16,516 nt of DNA from Lachnospiraceae bacterium UBA5895 (lineage in GTDB: Bacteria; Bacillota; Clostridia; Lachnospirales; Lachnospiraceae), in NCBI GenBank assembly GCA_002431915.1, contig DJEP01000117.1, forward strand, positions 1-16,516. The letters run 5' to 3'. The translations under genes were made by a program, and so were the position numbers. Each line of letters begins with the position of its first letter. Position 1 is the first letter of the stretch. Below are positions 1 to 6,767 of this stretch, piece after piece. The notes beneath the pieces were generated by a model, which saw only the letters and a list, made by a program, of their open reading frames with translations, ran no database searches and was not told the origin of the DNA.

Positions 1-3
1 GTC

Positions 4-32
4 TTGCGTCGTGTAAACTCTTATGGTACAAT
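4..32 (+). promoter_or_regulatory. Sigma-A-type promoter of rpmE
   Basis: TTGCGT (4-9) and TACAAT (27-32) are separated by exactly 17 bases, and a TG at 24-25 gives an extended -10. A start near 39 leaves a leader of about 75 bases before rpmE. This is read directly from the sequence; strength and use are inferred. Confidence 0.6.
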
Positions 33-114
33 AATAACGCTGTTTGTGGTTCCATAAGCAGTGAGGATGAGAACAAGAACTTATACACGACATTTTTATA
101 GAGAGGTGAAAGAA

Positions 115-315
115 ATGAAAGAAGGAATCCATCCCGCTTACTACCAGGCAACTGTAACCTGCAACTGTGGTAACACATTTGTAACCGGCTCCACCAAGCC
201 CGAGCTTCACGTAGAAGTTTGCTCCAAGTGTCATTCATTCTACACTGGCCAGCAGAAGTCTGCAAGAACCGATGGCCGTATTGATAAGTTCAATAAGAAA
301 TACGGTGTTAAATAA
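115..315 (+). CDS. rpmE: 50S ribosomal protein L31, zinc-binding type
   Basis: This 66-residue protein is a component of the large ribosomal subunit near the central protuberance, where L31 helps bridge the two subunits. It opens with MKEGIHPAYY and carries four cysteines, C16-x-C18 and C36-xx-C39, the zinc-binding (C+) form, which also serves as a zinc store in many bacteria. The reading frame is open back to a GTG at 61, but the ATG at 115 is chosen because AGAGGTGA (102-109) lies at the right distance before it and because the family begins at this residue. It is monocistronic, between its own promoter and a terminator. The length is normal for the family and the call is secure. Confidence 0.97.
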   Translation: MKEGIHPAYYQATVTCNCGNTFVTGSTKPELHVEVCSKCHSFYTGQQKSARTDGRIDKFNKKYGVK

Positions 316-326
316 GATTGCAAGCG

Positions 327-360
327 AAAGGTTGAGGTATTCTTATCTCAACCTTTTCTT
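327..360 (+). terminator. Rho-independent terminator after rpmE
   Basis: The stem AAAGGTTGAG (327-336) pairs with CTCAACCTTT (347-356) around a 10-base loop and runs into a T-rich tail. It begins 12 bases after the rpmE stop codon. Confidence 0.85.
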
Positions 361-388
361 GTTACAGTATTTATAAGGATGAGGTCTT

Positions 389-1384
389 ATGGCTAGAAGA
401 AAAAGTCGTTATTCCGGTATCGGCGGTCAGGCTGTACTGGAAGGCGTTATGATGAAAAATAAAGAAAAATACGCGGTAGCGGTCCGCAAGCCGGACGGCG
501 AGATCGAAGTGGAAGTGGAGACCTATCAGGGACTGGCTCATGGCAGCAGGATCAAGGAACTTCCCTTTATCCGCGGTATTTTTAATTTCCTGGATTCTCT
601 GATCCTGGGAACCAGGGCTTTGAATTATTCCGCAAGCTTTTATGAAGAAGAGGACGGCAAAGAGACAAAGTTCGACAAGGCAATGGATAAAATGAGCGGT
701 GGCAACGGCGAAAAGCTTCTGTCCGGTATCGTGACGGTGATCTCTATTGTATTGGCAGTTGGTATCTTTATCGTGTTGCCGTATTTTATCTCTTCTTTAT
801 TTGACAGTTTTATCCGCAACCGTTCTCTGATGGCGATCATTGAGGGCGTGATCCGTATCGCCCTGTTTTTACTGTATGTATGGGGCATCAGCGCCATGAA
901 AGATATTCGCAGACTGTACCAGTACCATGGTGCGGAGCACAAATGCATCAACTGTATCGAGAAGGGCAGACCCCTTACGGTGCACAATGTAATGCGCAGC
1001 TCCAGACTGCACAAGCGGTGCGGTACCAGCTTTATTTTCTTTGTTATGCTGGTAAGTATCGTGCTGTTTTTCTTTATTCAGGTGGATAACGTAGCGGAGA
1101 AAGTAATTCTTCGTATTCTGCTGATGCCTGTTGTGGCAGGAATCTCTTATGAGATCATCCGCCTGGCAGGCCGCACGGACAATATATTCATTAAGATTCT
1201 GTCGGCACCCGGTATGTGGATCCAGCGTATGACCACGAAGGAGCCGGATGAGAGCATGGCAGAGGTAGCCATCGCTTCTGTAGAAGCAGTATTTGACTGG
1301 AAGAAATATTTACAGGATACTTTCGGTTATGAGATCGATGAGAGCTGGATGAAGGATGAACCTTCCCAAGAACCAGAGGATTAA
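389..1384 (+). CDS. DUF1385 family membrane protein (YqhQ-like)
   Basis: This 331-residue protein belongs to DUF1385, whose member in Bacillus is YqhQ; its biochemical role is unknown to me. Family signatures are IGGQAVLEGVMM at residues 11-22, YHGAEHKCINCIE at 179-191 (H180, E183, H184, C186, C189) and HKRCGTSF at 208-215. The clustered His, Glu and Cys residues suggest a metal site, which is inference. About four hydrophobic segments lie near 112-137, 146-169, 211-232 and 238-260, followed by a soluble tail. The start is supported by AAGGATGAGG (375-384). prmC follows after one base, and prfA lies beyond it. DUF1385-prmC-prfA is an order I recall from other Clostridia and suggests, without proving, a link to translation or envelope housekeeping. 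The length is normal. Confidence 0.9.
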   Translation: MARRKSRYSGIGGQAVLEGVMMKNKEKYAVAVRKPDGEIEVEVETYQGLAHGSRIKELPFIRGIFNFLDSLILGTRALNYSASFYEEEDGKETKFDKAMDKMSGGNGEKLLSGIVTVISIVLAVGIFIVLPYFISSLFDSFIRNRSLMAIIEGVIRIALFLLYVWGISAMKDIRRLYQYHGAEHKCINCIEKGRPLTVHNVMRSSRLHKRCGTSFIFFVMLVSIVLFFFIQVDNVAEKVILRILLMPVVAGISYEIIRLAGRTDNIFIKILSAPGMWIQRMTTKEPDESMAEVAIASVEAVFDWKKYLQDTFGYEIDESWMKDEPSQEPED

Positions 1385-1385
1385 G

Positions 1386-2243
1386 ATGACTTACCTGGAA
1401 TGCTATGAGTTGGGCTGCCATACTTTGCAGGCAGCGGGAATCGAGGAAGCCACACTGGATGCGAGGCTTCTGCTGGAAACGGTATGCGGTACGAATCGCA
1501 ATGATCTGCTGGTGCATGGCGAACAGCCGGTGGCACCGGAAGCGGAAGAAAAGTATCTTAACTGGATCCGTCAGCGGGCGGAGCATATTCCACTGCAGCA
1601 GCTGACCGGAGAGCAGGACTTCATGGGACTGACCTTTTCTGTCAATGAGCATGTGCTGATCCCGAGACAGGATACTGAGATCCTGGTGGAGGAAGTACTG
1701 AAGGAACTCCATGATGGGATGCGGGTGTTAGACATGTGTACGGGATCCGGATGCATTCTGTTAAGCCTTCTGCATTACAGCAATGACTGTGAAGGACTGG
1801 GCGTGGATCTGTCAGCCCGGGCGCTGGAAGTGGCAGAGAAGAATTCCGGGAAGGTGCTTACCCCGGAAAAAGCAGAGCAGGTGCATTTTTTACAGAGTGA
1901 TTTGTTTGAAAAAGTGGAGGGTAAATTCGAGATTATCGTATCGAATCCCCCTTACATTGCCAGCGCGGAAGTGGAGAAGCTGATGCCGGAGGTACGGGAT
2001 CATGAACCCAGGATGGCACTGGACGGTACGGAGGACGGACTGCATTTTTACCGCCGTATCATTGAGGAAGCAGGTAAGCATCTGGTGAGCAGCGGAATGC
2101 TCTTTTTCGAGATTGGATATGACCAGGGACCGGCTGTGTCGGAACTGATGCGCGCCGGGGGATACCGCGAGGTACAGGTGGTGCAGGATTATGCCGGTCT
2201 GGACCGGGTAGTTTTTGGAACGTATGTAACAGTTCAGCCATGA
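1386..2243 (+). CDS. prmC: Peptide chain release factor N5-glutamine methyltransferase
   Basis: PrmC transfers a methyl group from S-adenosylmethionine to the glutamine of the GGQ motif in release factors RF1 and RF2, which raises termination efficiency; prfA, encoding one substrate, is the next gene. The 285-residue protein has an N-terminal helical substrate-recognition region (about 1-100), a SAM-binding loop VLDMCTGSG (114-122) and the catalytic NPPY motif (187-190). The frame is open upstream to an ATG at 1356, but the ATG at 1386 is preferred: AGAGGA (1375-1380) is well spaced before it, and it lies one base after the DUF1385 stop. The last codons and the TGA overlap the left arm of a structured repeat (2225-2392), so the repeat may have shaped the C-terminus. 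Confidence 0.95.
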   Translation: MTYLECYELGCHTLQAAGIEEATLDARLLLETVCGTNRNDLLVHGEQPVAPEAEEKYLNWIRQRAEHIPLQQLTGEQDFMGLTFSVNEHVLIPRQDTEILVEEVLKELHDGMRVLDMCTGSGCILLSLLHYSNDCEGLGVDLSARALEVAEKNSGKVLTPEKAEQVHFLQSDLFEKVEGKFEIIVSNPPYIASAEVEKLMPEVRDHEPRMALDGTEDGLHFYRRIIEEAGKHLVSSGMLFFEIGYDQGPAVSELMRAGGYREVQVVQDYAGLDRVVFGTYVTVQP

Positions 2244-2392
2244 ACATATTGGAGAGCAAAAATCATGCTTGCATGATTTTGTGAACGAATATGTTCATAA
2301 GCTAAGCGCCAAGTTTATGAGCAAAGGTAGTCACGAAGTGACGGAAAGCGTGTCAGTGCGACTTTGCGAATGGCGCGGGTTGGACTGTTACA
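2225..2392 (+). repeat. Structured intergenic element A (three-way-junction fold)
   Basis: A 15-pair outer stem joins TGTAACAGTTCAGCC (2225-2239) to 2378-2392, with two G-U pairs and no gap. Directly inside, ATGAACATATT (2240-2250) pairs perfectly with 2288-2298; this arm ends in a 9-pair hairpin (2259-2267 with 2272-2280) closed by the loop CTTG. A second domain nests GCGCCA/TGGCGC (2306-2311, 2371-2376), GCAAAG/CTTTGC (2321-2326, 2362-2367) and GTCAC-GAA-GTGAC (2330-2342). The element overlaps the last codons and stop of prmC and ends about ten bases before the prfA ribosome binding site. It shares ends and hairpin apex with elements at 7997 and 13788. Pairing is seen directly; an RNA role is inferred. 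Confidence 0.75.
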
Positions 2393-2415
2393 ATTTGTGT
2401 TGAAAGGAATTAGTT

Positions 2416-3492
2416 ATGTTTGACAAGTTAGAAGATTTATTGATTCGTTTTGAAGAGATTATGGGCGAACTGCATGAGCCCACGGTCACGAATAACCAGG
2501 AACGTTTCCGCAAGCTGATGAAAGAGCAGAGTGATCTGACTCCCATCGTGGACGCATATACAGAGTACAAAAAGTGCAAGCAGGATATCGAAGATTCTCT
2601 TTCCATGCTGGAAGAGGAAAAAGACGAAGAAATGCGCGAGATGATTAAGGAGACGTTGAATGACAGCAAGAAGCGCGTGGAGGAGCTGGAGCAGGAGTTG
2701 AAAATTCTGTTACTGCCCAAGGATCCGAACGATGACAAGAATGTAATCGTGGAGATCCGTGCCGGCGCCGGCGGTGACGAGGCTGCGCTGTTCGCAGCGG
2801 AGATCTATCGTATGTATGTGCATTATGCCGAGAAGCAGCGCTGGAAGGTAGAACTGATCAACGTGGATGAGATCGGTATCGGCGGTATGAAGGAAGTACA
2901 GTTCACCATCAGCGGACAGGGCGCTTACTCCAAGATGAAGTATGAGAGTGGTGTACATCGTGTACAGCGTGTGCCCGAGACCGAGAGCGGCGGACGTATC
3001 CATACTTCCACCATCAGTGTGGCTGTTATGCCGGAGGTGGATGATGATATTGATATCGTCATCGAAGACAAGGATATCCGTATCGATGTTATGAGAGCAT
3101 CCGGTAACGGCGGTCAGTGTGTCAACACCACTGACTCCGCAGTACGTCTGACCCACTATCCTTCCGGAATCGTGGTATACAGCCAGACCGAGAAGTCCCA
3201 GATCCAGAACAAGGCGAAAGCATTTGCCCTGTTAAAATCCAAGCTGTATGATATCGAACAGCAGCAGAGACATGATGCGGAAGCAGAGATGCGCCGCAGC
3301 CAGATCGGTACCGGAGACCGTTCTGAGAAGATCCGTACCTACAACTTCCCTCAGGGCCGCGTCACCGACCATCGTATCGGACTGACCCTGTATAAGTTAG
3401 ACAAGATCATGAACGGAGATATCGAAGAGATCATTGACGCCTGCATCGCAGCCGATCAGGCAGCAAAGCTGGCTAAGATGAATGAGGAATAA
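2416..3492 (+). CDS. prfA: Peptide chain release factor 1
   Basis: RF1 reads UAA and UAG in the ribosomal A site and triggers peptide release. The 358-residue protein has the normal length. Visible landmarks are a charged helical N-terminal domain (about 1-105), the AGAGGDEAA segment (116-124), the stop-codon-reading PxT tripeptide as PET (187-189) within HRVQRVPETESGGRIHTS, and the catalytic GGQ at 232-234. The GGQ is followed by Cys235, where histidine is usual in RF1. PxT rather than SPF marks it as RF1, not RF2. AAAGGAA (2403-2409) supports the ATG at 2416. The gene follows prmC, whose product methylates Q234, across a structured element that forms most of its leader. A copy of its last 32 bases recurs at 6283-6314. 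Confidence 0.97.
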   Translation: MFDKLEDLLIRFEEIMGELHEPTVTNNQERFRKLMKEQSDLTPIVDAYTEYKKCKQDIEDSLSMLEEEKDEEMREMIKETLNDSKKRVEELEQELKILLLPKDPNDDKNVIVEIRAGAGGDEAALFAAEIYRMYVHYAEKQRWKVELINVDEIGIGGMKEVQFTISGQGAYSKMKYESGVHRVQRVPETESGGRIHTSTISVAVMPEVDDDIDIVIEDKDIRIDVMRASGNGGQCVNTTDSAVRLTHYPSGIVVYSQTEKSQIQNKAKAFALLKSKLYDIEQQQRHDAEAEMRRSQIGTGDRSEKIRTYNFPQGRVTDHRIGLTLYKLDKIMNGDIEEIIDACIAADQAAKLAKMNEE

Positions 3493-3503
3493 AATTGTAA
3501 AAG

Positions 3504-3538
3504 AAACGGTCTTTGACATAAGTCAAAAGACCGTTTTT
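3504..3538 (+). terminator. Rho-independent terminator after prfA
   Basis: AAACGGTCTTTGAC (3504-3517) pairs with 3522-3536 with one bulge and an ATAA loop, and the stem ends in a run of five Ts. It closes the DUF1385-prmC-prfA unit. Confidence 0.9.
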
Positions 3539-3569
3539 CACAAGTAAAAAGGACATAATTGGGGAAACA

Positions 3570-4337
3570 ATGGGAAAGTATACAGCATGGAAAATTAAAG
3601 TTGCAATATGCGATGATACGGTAGAAGACGCGGAACTCATGGAAAAACTTATAAAAGATTATTTCATGAAAAAAAGCATTCCTTATGAATGTAATGTATA
3701 TCAGAACAGTAAGGCATTGTGGTATGAAATTGAGGATGGTCAAGCGTTTGATTTGTTGTTTTTGGATATTGAAATGCAGGGATTAAATGGTTTTGAATTG
3801 GCAACTAAAATTCAGAAAACGGCGCCTGATATTCTCACAATTTTTGTGTCTGCTTACGAGAGCTATGTTTATAAATCATTTGAATTTCGACCATTTCGCT
3901 TTATTCCAAAGCAGCAAATGGAAAGCATGATCATACAGGCGTTGGAGTCAGCGTTCAGGGAAATTGTATCACGTATTTCAGAGATTTATATTGTAGAAAA
4001 CCAACAGGGTATAGAAAAAATACCATTTAGAAAAATTGTATATATTTGGAGAGAAGGCAAGTATTTATATATTGAAAAGACAGATGCTACCCGGTGTAAG
4101 GTAAGAAGTTCCTTAAAAAAGATATCAGAGAAATTGCCGGAAGATGAATTTGTATGGGTAGATCGAGGATATTTGTGTAATTTGTATCATGTGAAACAGA
4201 TCAAAGGAAACCAGATGGTTTTATCTACGGGACAACAACTGTACATCGGAGAACGACGGCTGGCACAATTAAAACATCGAATAATGGAATATTGGCAGGC
4301 AGGTACGGATAATGGAAAATGGAGTACAAATGATTAA
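3570..4337 (+). CDS. LytTR-family response regulator (AgrA-like)
   Basis: This 255-residue protein is the DNA-binding half of a two-component system. A receiver domain (about 8-130) shows the acidic pair D15-D16, the phospho-acceptor D66 in LLFLDIEMQGLNG, and K114 at the conserved lysine position. A LytTR DNA-binding domain follows (about 145-245: IVYIWREGKYLYI, then FVWVDRGYLCNLYHVKQIKGN). LytTR regulators usually bind pairs of short direct repeats. The ATG at 3570 has only a modest site (GGGGAAA, 3561-3567). The kinase gene overlaps its end. The region is markedly AT-rich: 4021-4080 contains 14 G/C of 60, against 35 of 60 at 2941-3000 in prfA. The family call is firm; the target genes are unknown, with 5637-6218 the obvious candidate. 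Confidence 0.92.
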   Translation: MGKYTAWKIKVAICDDTVEDAELMEKLIKDYFMKKSIPYECNVYQNSKALWYEIEDGQAFDLLFLDIEMQGLNGFELATKIQKTAPDILTIFVSAYESYVYKSFEFRPFRFIPKQQMESMIIQALESAFREIVSRISEIYIVENQQGIEKIPFRKIVYIWREGKYLYIEKTDATRCKVRSSLKKISEKLPEDEFVWVDRGYLCNLYHVKQIKGNQMVLSTGQQLYIGERRLAQLKHRIMEYWQAGTDNGKWSTND

Positions 4338-5520
4338 AATTCTGTGGAGCATACACAATTCAGCATGGCTTCTGATATGGATGGATCGTTTTTTTGATCG
4401 AAGAAAATATATAGATTCCAATAAAAAATTTATTTTAACAATATTTTTGACAGGAATGATATGGTATGGTCTGCAGAAGTATTTGTCATGGATTCCGTTA
4501 CTGCTGCTTCTTACTATTGCGGGATATCTATTATGGAATGGTTCAGTGGAAGAAATAGCATCACTTGTAGTTAGCTATGTTTTTATCTGGACTGTTTTGC
4601 TGAGAATAATGGAACATTTTTGGACAAATGCGGAATTATGTTCACAGGCAGGATGGCTGATTTTAAATGGCATATTGATATTGGCTATAAAACATAAAGG
4701 ACTTAAAAACCCTTTTACAGCATTAAATATATTGAAAACATTTGGTATTGCTTTCTTCAGTACAGCATTTCTGTGTGATTTTTTCATGGATATGATTTAT
4801 GGAAATGCAATTCAAAATTATGTTTTTCTATTCTGCCTGATAAGTTTACTTCTTATGATATATTTTTACTTCCGCCAGTCGCAACTAAAGATGCAAATTT
4901 CTGTATTAGATACGCAATATGATCTGATTGAGAGTCAGTATGTCAGAGCACAGAATTTTTATGCAGAAAATACTAAACTGTACCATGATATCAAACATCA
5001 TCTACGAGCGCTGGAGAGACTTCTGCAAAATGGTGATCAGAGAGAAGCTTTAGCATATATAGAGAGTGTACAGGACCCACTGCAATGTAAAATGATTCCG
5101 GTACATACAGGAGTAGATATTGTAGATACCGTAATTTACGAAGCAAAAGAGAAGGCGGAACAGCGTAATATCCTTTTACAGGTTGAAACACCGATTCTTC
5201 CGTCAGAACTAAAAATTGAAGATAGAGAATTCTGCGTATTATGTGCTAATTTATTGGATAATGCATTGAAAGCTGCAAAAGAGCAAATCAAATTAAATAT
5301 TGCGATAGCAGCGGGGTTCCTTGTAATTGAAATGGAGAATGACTATAAGGAAAAACCATTGGTTAAAAATAATCATTTTGTGTCTGAGACAGAGCAAGGT
5401 TCGTTAGCGCATGGCTGGGGAATGAAGATTATTGAACAAATCGTGGAAAAATATCAAGGAGAATTGACAATCAGGGTTGATATTCAGGTAAGTATTAAAA
5501 TGTTGTTGGATGTGCTATAA
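4330..5520 (+). CDS. GHKL-type sensor histidine kinase (AgrC-like)
   Basis: This membrane kinase should phosphorylate the regulator encoded just upstream. With the ATG at 4330 it has 396 residues: an N-terminal membrane part of about six hydrophobic segments (roughly 5-180), a linker helix, the phospho-acceptor region LYHDIKHHL with H219, the N-box CANLLDNALKAA (N307, D310, N311) and a late glycine box HGWGMKIIEQIVEKY (361-375). This layout fits the GHKL class that includes AgrC and related peptide or signal sensors. The ATG at 4312 is also in frame, but GGAG (4321-4324) is spaced correctly only for 4330, which overlaps the regulator gene by eight bases and implies translational coupling. No autoinducing-peptide precursor or AgrB-like processor is visible, so the signal is unknown. 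Confidence 0.9.
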   Translation: MIKILWSIHNSAWLLIWMDRFFDRRKYIDSNKKFILTIFLTGMIWYGLQKYLSWIPLLLLLTIAGYLLWNGSVEEIASLVVSYVFIWTVLLRIMEHFWTNAELCSQAGWLILNGILILAIKHKGLKNPFTALNILKTFGIAFFSTAFLCDFFMDMIYGNAIQNYVFLFCLISLLLMIYFYFRQSQLKMQISVLDTQYDLIESQYVRAQNFYAENTKLYHDIKHHLRALERLLQNGDQREALAYIESVQDPLQCKMIPVHTGVDIVDTVIYEAKEKAEQRNILLQVETPILPSELKIEDREFCVLCANLLDNALKAAKEQIKLNIAIAAGFLVIEMENDYKEKPLVKNNHFVSETEQGSLAHGWGMKIIEQIVEKYQGELTIRVDIQVSIKMLLDVL

Positions 5521-5555
5521 TTGGTGGTCAGATTTCTGCTTTTTGTGGACAAATT

Positions 5556-5620
5556 ATGATAACAATAAAAAAATAAGTTATTATAAAAAAGAACTAAAGA
5601 GTTAACAAAAGTCTACAAAA
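5556..5620 (+). promoter_or_regulatory. Possible control region of the 5637 gene
   Basis: The 116-base gap contains a weak inverted repeat, ATGATAAC (5556-5563) with GTTATTAT (5577-5584), and two adjacent 10-mers that match at eight positions, GTTAACAAAA (5601-5610) and GTCTACAAAA (5611-5620). LytTR regulators bind tandem short repeats, so these are candidates, but they sit almost on the ribosome binding site. TATGAT (5555-5560) could be a -10 with no good -35. Confidence 0.25.
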
Positions 5621-5636
5621 TTAGAAGGAGAATCCT

Positions 5637-6218
5637 ATGGTGAAAATCAAGGAAGCTGTTAAATGTGTGCCTGTGATTTTAGGATATTTTTTATTAACTG
5701 AGTTTGGCAAAGTGATAGAGTTTTGGATTTTCATGGCACATCAAACGGAAAGTGATTTATATGAGCAACAATGGAGTTGGATTACTATGCCGGAAAGCCG
5801 GTTCTTTCAGATCCCGGGAAAAACAGGACTGCTGTTTGCTACATTGATAGCAGTTGTGTTATGCATGTTAGCTCATGGAAAAGATTTTCGTGTCGGACAG
5901 TTGAAAAAGATTAAGGAAACACTACAAAGAAATTGGAGAAAAATATTACTTCAGGCAATACTGATCGTGGGTGTAGTATTGGGGGTGTCATATACCAGAT
6001 TTCTGGATCGTATCGCCTCTGTTATATCCATGAAAGATATTTATTTCTATCTCAGCGGAACTGGCGCGCTTGTGGGGACACAGGTACTTGAAAATATAGC
6101 TGAAAGGTTTTCCACTCTTGTCGCATTTCATGAACCCGATTTGTGGACAATTCCGATTTCTTTTTTAGTATTTGAACTATTAAGAGTTTGCTTTGATTTT
6201 AAAATGGAACTAACTTAA
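5637..6218 (+). CDS. Unrecognised integral membrane protein
   Basis: This 193-residue protein matches no family I recognise. Four hydrophobic segments are visible at about 11-33, 63-79, 104-120 and 168-186. A stretch with W46, W48 and a PESRFFQIPGKT segment lies between the first two, and a basic loop (KKIKETLQRNWRK) lies before the third. AGAAGGAG (5623-5630) is a strong binding site for the ATG at 5637. It lies 116 bases downstream of the sensor kinase in the same AT-rich block, so it may be a target or partner of that system; this is inference from position. After its TAA the same frame stays open for about 31 codons to the TAA that ends the prfA-like copy at 6314. Confidence 0.75.
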   Translation: MVKIKEAVKCVPVILGYFLLTEFGKVIEFWIFMAHQTESDLYEQQWSWITMPESRFFQIPGKTGLLFATLIAVVLCMLAHGKDFRVGQLKKIKETLQRNWRKILLQAILIVGVVLGVSYTRFLDRIASVISMKDIYFYLSGTGALVGTQVLENIAERFSTLVAFHEPDLWTIPISFLVFELLRVCFDFKMELT

Positions 6219-6282
6219 GGGATAGATTTTCAGTTATTTCAGAAAGTGCTAAGGGCAGAAGAGGGAATTACCATAAGTTATA

Positions 6283-6314
6283 CAGCTAAGCTGGTTGAGT
6301 TGAATGAGGAATAA
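6283..6314 (+). repeat. Imperfect copy of the prfA 3' end
   Basis: Bases 6283-6314 match the last 32 bases of prfA (3461-3492) at 28 positions, including the stop codon. Read in the prfA frame the copy gives TAKLVELNEE-stop against AAKLAKMNEE-stop. The bases immediately upstream do not resemble prfA. The two copies flank the AT-rich three-gene block. Gene-3'-end copies of this kind are what site-specific integration leaves behind, but no integrase is present and the match is short. Confidence 0.55.
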
Positions 6315-6328
6315 GAGAAGAAACAGAT

Positions 6329-6363
6329 AAAGGGCGGACTTTGGCAATGCCAGGGTTCGCCTT
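6329..6363 (+). terminator. Strong hairpin without a good T-run
   Basis: Bases 6329-6344 pair with 6349-6363 around an AAT loop, giving about 15 pairs with three G-U pairs and one bulged G. The hairpin ends in CTTCTGTGA, not a clean T-tract. It could be a weak terminator for the AT-rich block. Apart from this hairpin, the prfA-like copy, a possible -10 and one inverted repeat, I see nothing in 6219-6516. Confidence 0.45.
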
Positions 6364-6366
6364 CTG

Positions 6367-6375
6367 TGATATAAT
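6367..6375 (+). promoter_or_regulatory. Extended -10 promoter candidate
   Basis: TGATATAAT is a perfect extended -10 with a consensus TATAAT at 6370-6375. No good -35 lies 16-18 bases upstream (the region is the hairpin arm). It would drive the 6517-7898 pair with a leader of about 130 bases. Confidence 0.4.
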
Positions 6376-6400
6376 ATAGATGTCATAGGGATTATAAAAA

Positions 6401-6425
6401 ATTGTCGACACAGTGTGCCGATAAT
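6401..6425 (+). promoter_or_regulatory. Imperfect inverted repeat in the 6517 leader
   Basis: ATTGTCGACAC (6401-6411) pairs with GTGCCGATAAT (6415-6425) around AGT, with one mismatch and one G-U pair. It lies about 20 bases past the candidate start site, so it could be an operator or a leader hairpin. Confidence 0.3.
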
Positions 6426-6516
6426 GCTAGCCTATAGATAAGCAGAATTATTTCTTAGAATGTAAAATAATGTTATGTTTACAGCAGAAAGAAGTTGAAG
6501 AAGGAGAAGAAAACAA

Positions 6517-6765
6517 ATGACCGTAGCAGAAGCAATACGTGAATACGTAAATGAAGTTGAAGGGCTGGAGCTCTATGAGCAGGAGCCGGAAAATGGTCTG
6601 GGAATCCTGGTAAAGGGAGATAATTCCTATATGGAAACGATCATGGACCTGACAAAATATTTCGACGATCACAATGTGGATGATGTGAACCTGGAACTGG
6701 AAGGCATGTACGTGGAATGCCAGGGGGATGACACTATTGTGTATTTCCCTGAGTTGGAGGTATAG
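6517..6765 (+). CDS. Small acidic protein of unknown function
   Basis: This 82-residue protein is strongly acidic, rich in Glu and Asp with few Lys or Arg. It has no cysteine pairs, signal peptide or membrane segment. I do not recognise a family. The alternation of charged and hydrophobic residues (EGLELYEQEPENGLGILVKG, then YVECQGDDTIVYFPELEV) suggests a small soluble alpha/beta fold, which is inference. AAGGAG at 6501-6506 supports the ATG at 6517, with a rather long spacing of ten bases. The hydrolase-acetyltransferase gene begins two bases after the stop, and its ribosome binding site lies inside the last codons, so the two are probably translated together. Confidence 0.75.
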   Translation: MTVAEAIREYVNEVEGLELYEQEPENGLGILVKGDNSYMETIMDLTKYFDDHNVDDVNLELEGMYVECQGDDTIVYFPELEV

Positions 6766-6767
6766 TT

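Noticed and set aside
61..114. GTG start at 61 for rpmE
   Set aside because: The added residues are unlike L31 and the ATG at 115 has the proper binding site.
1356..1385. ATG at 1356 for prmC
   Set aside because: It lies inside the DUF1385 gene with AAGG directly against the ATG; 1386 has better spacing and the expected N-terminus.
2710..3156. A 148-residue minus-strand open frame across prfA
   Set aside because: It is antisense to conserved prfA codons including the GGQ region and resembles no protein family.
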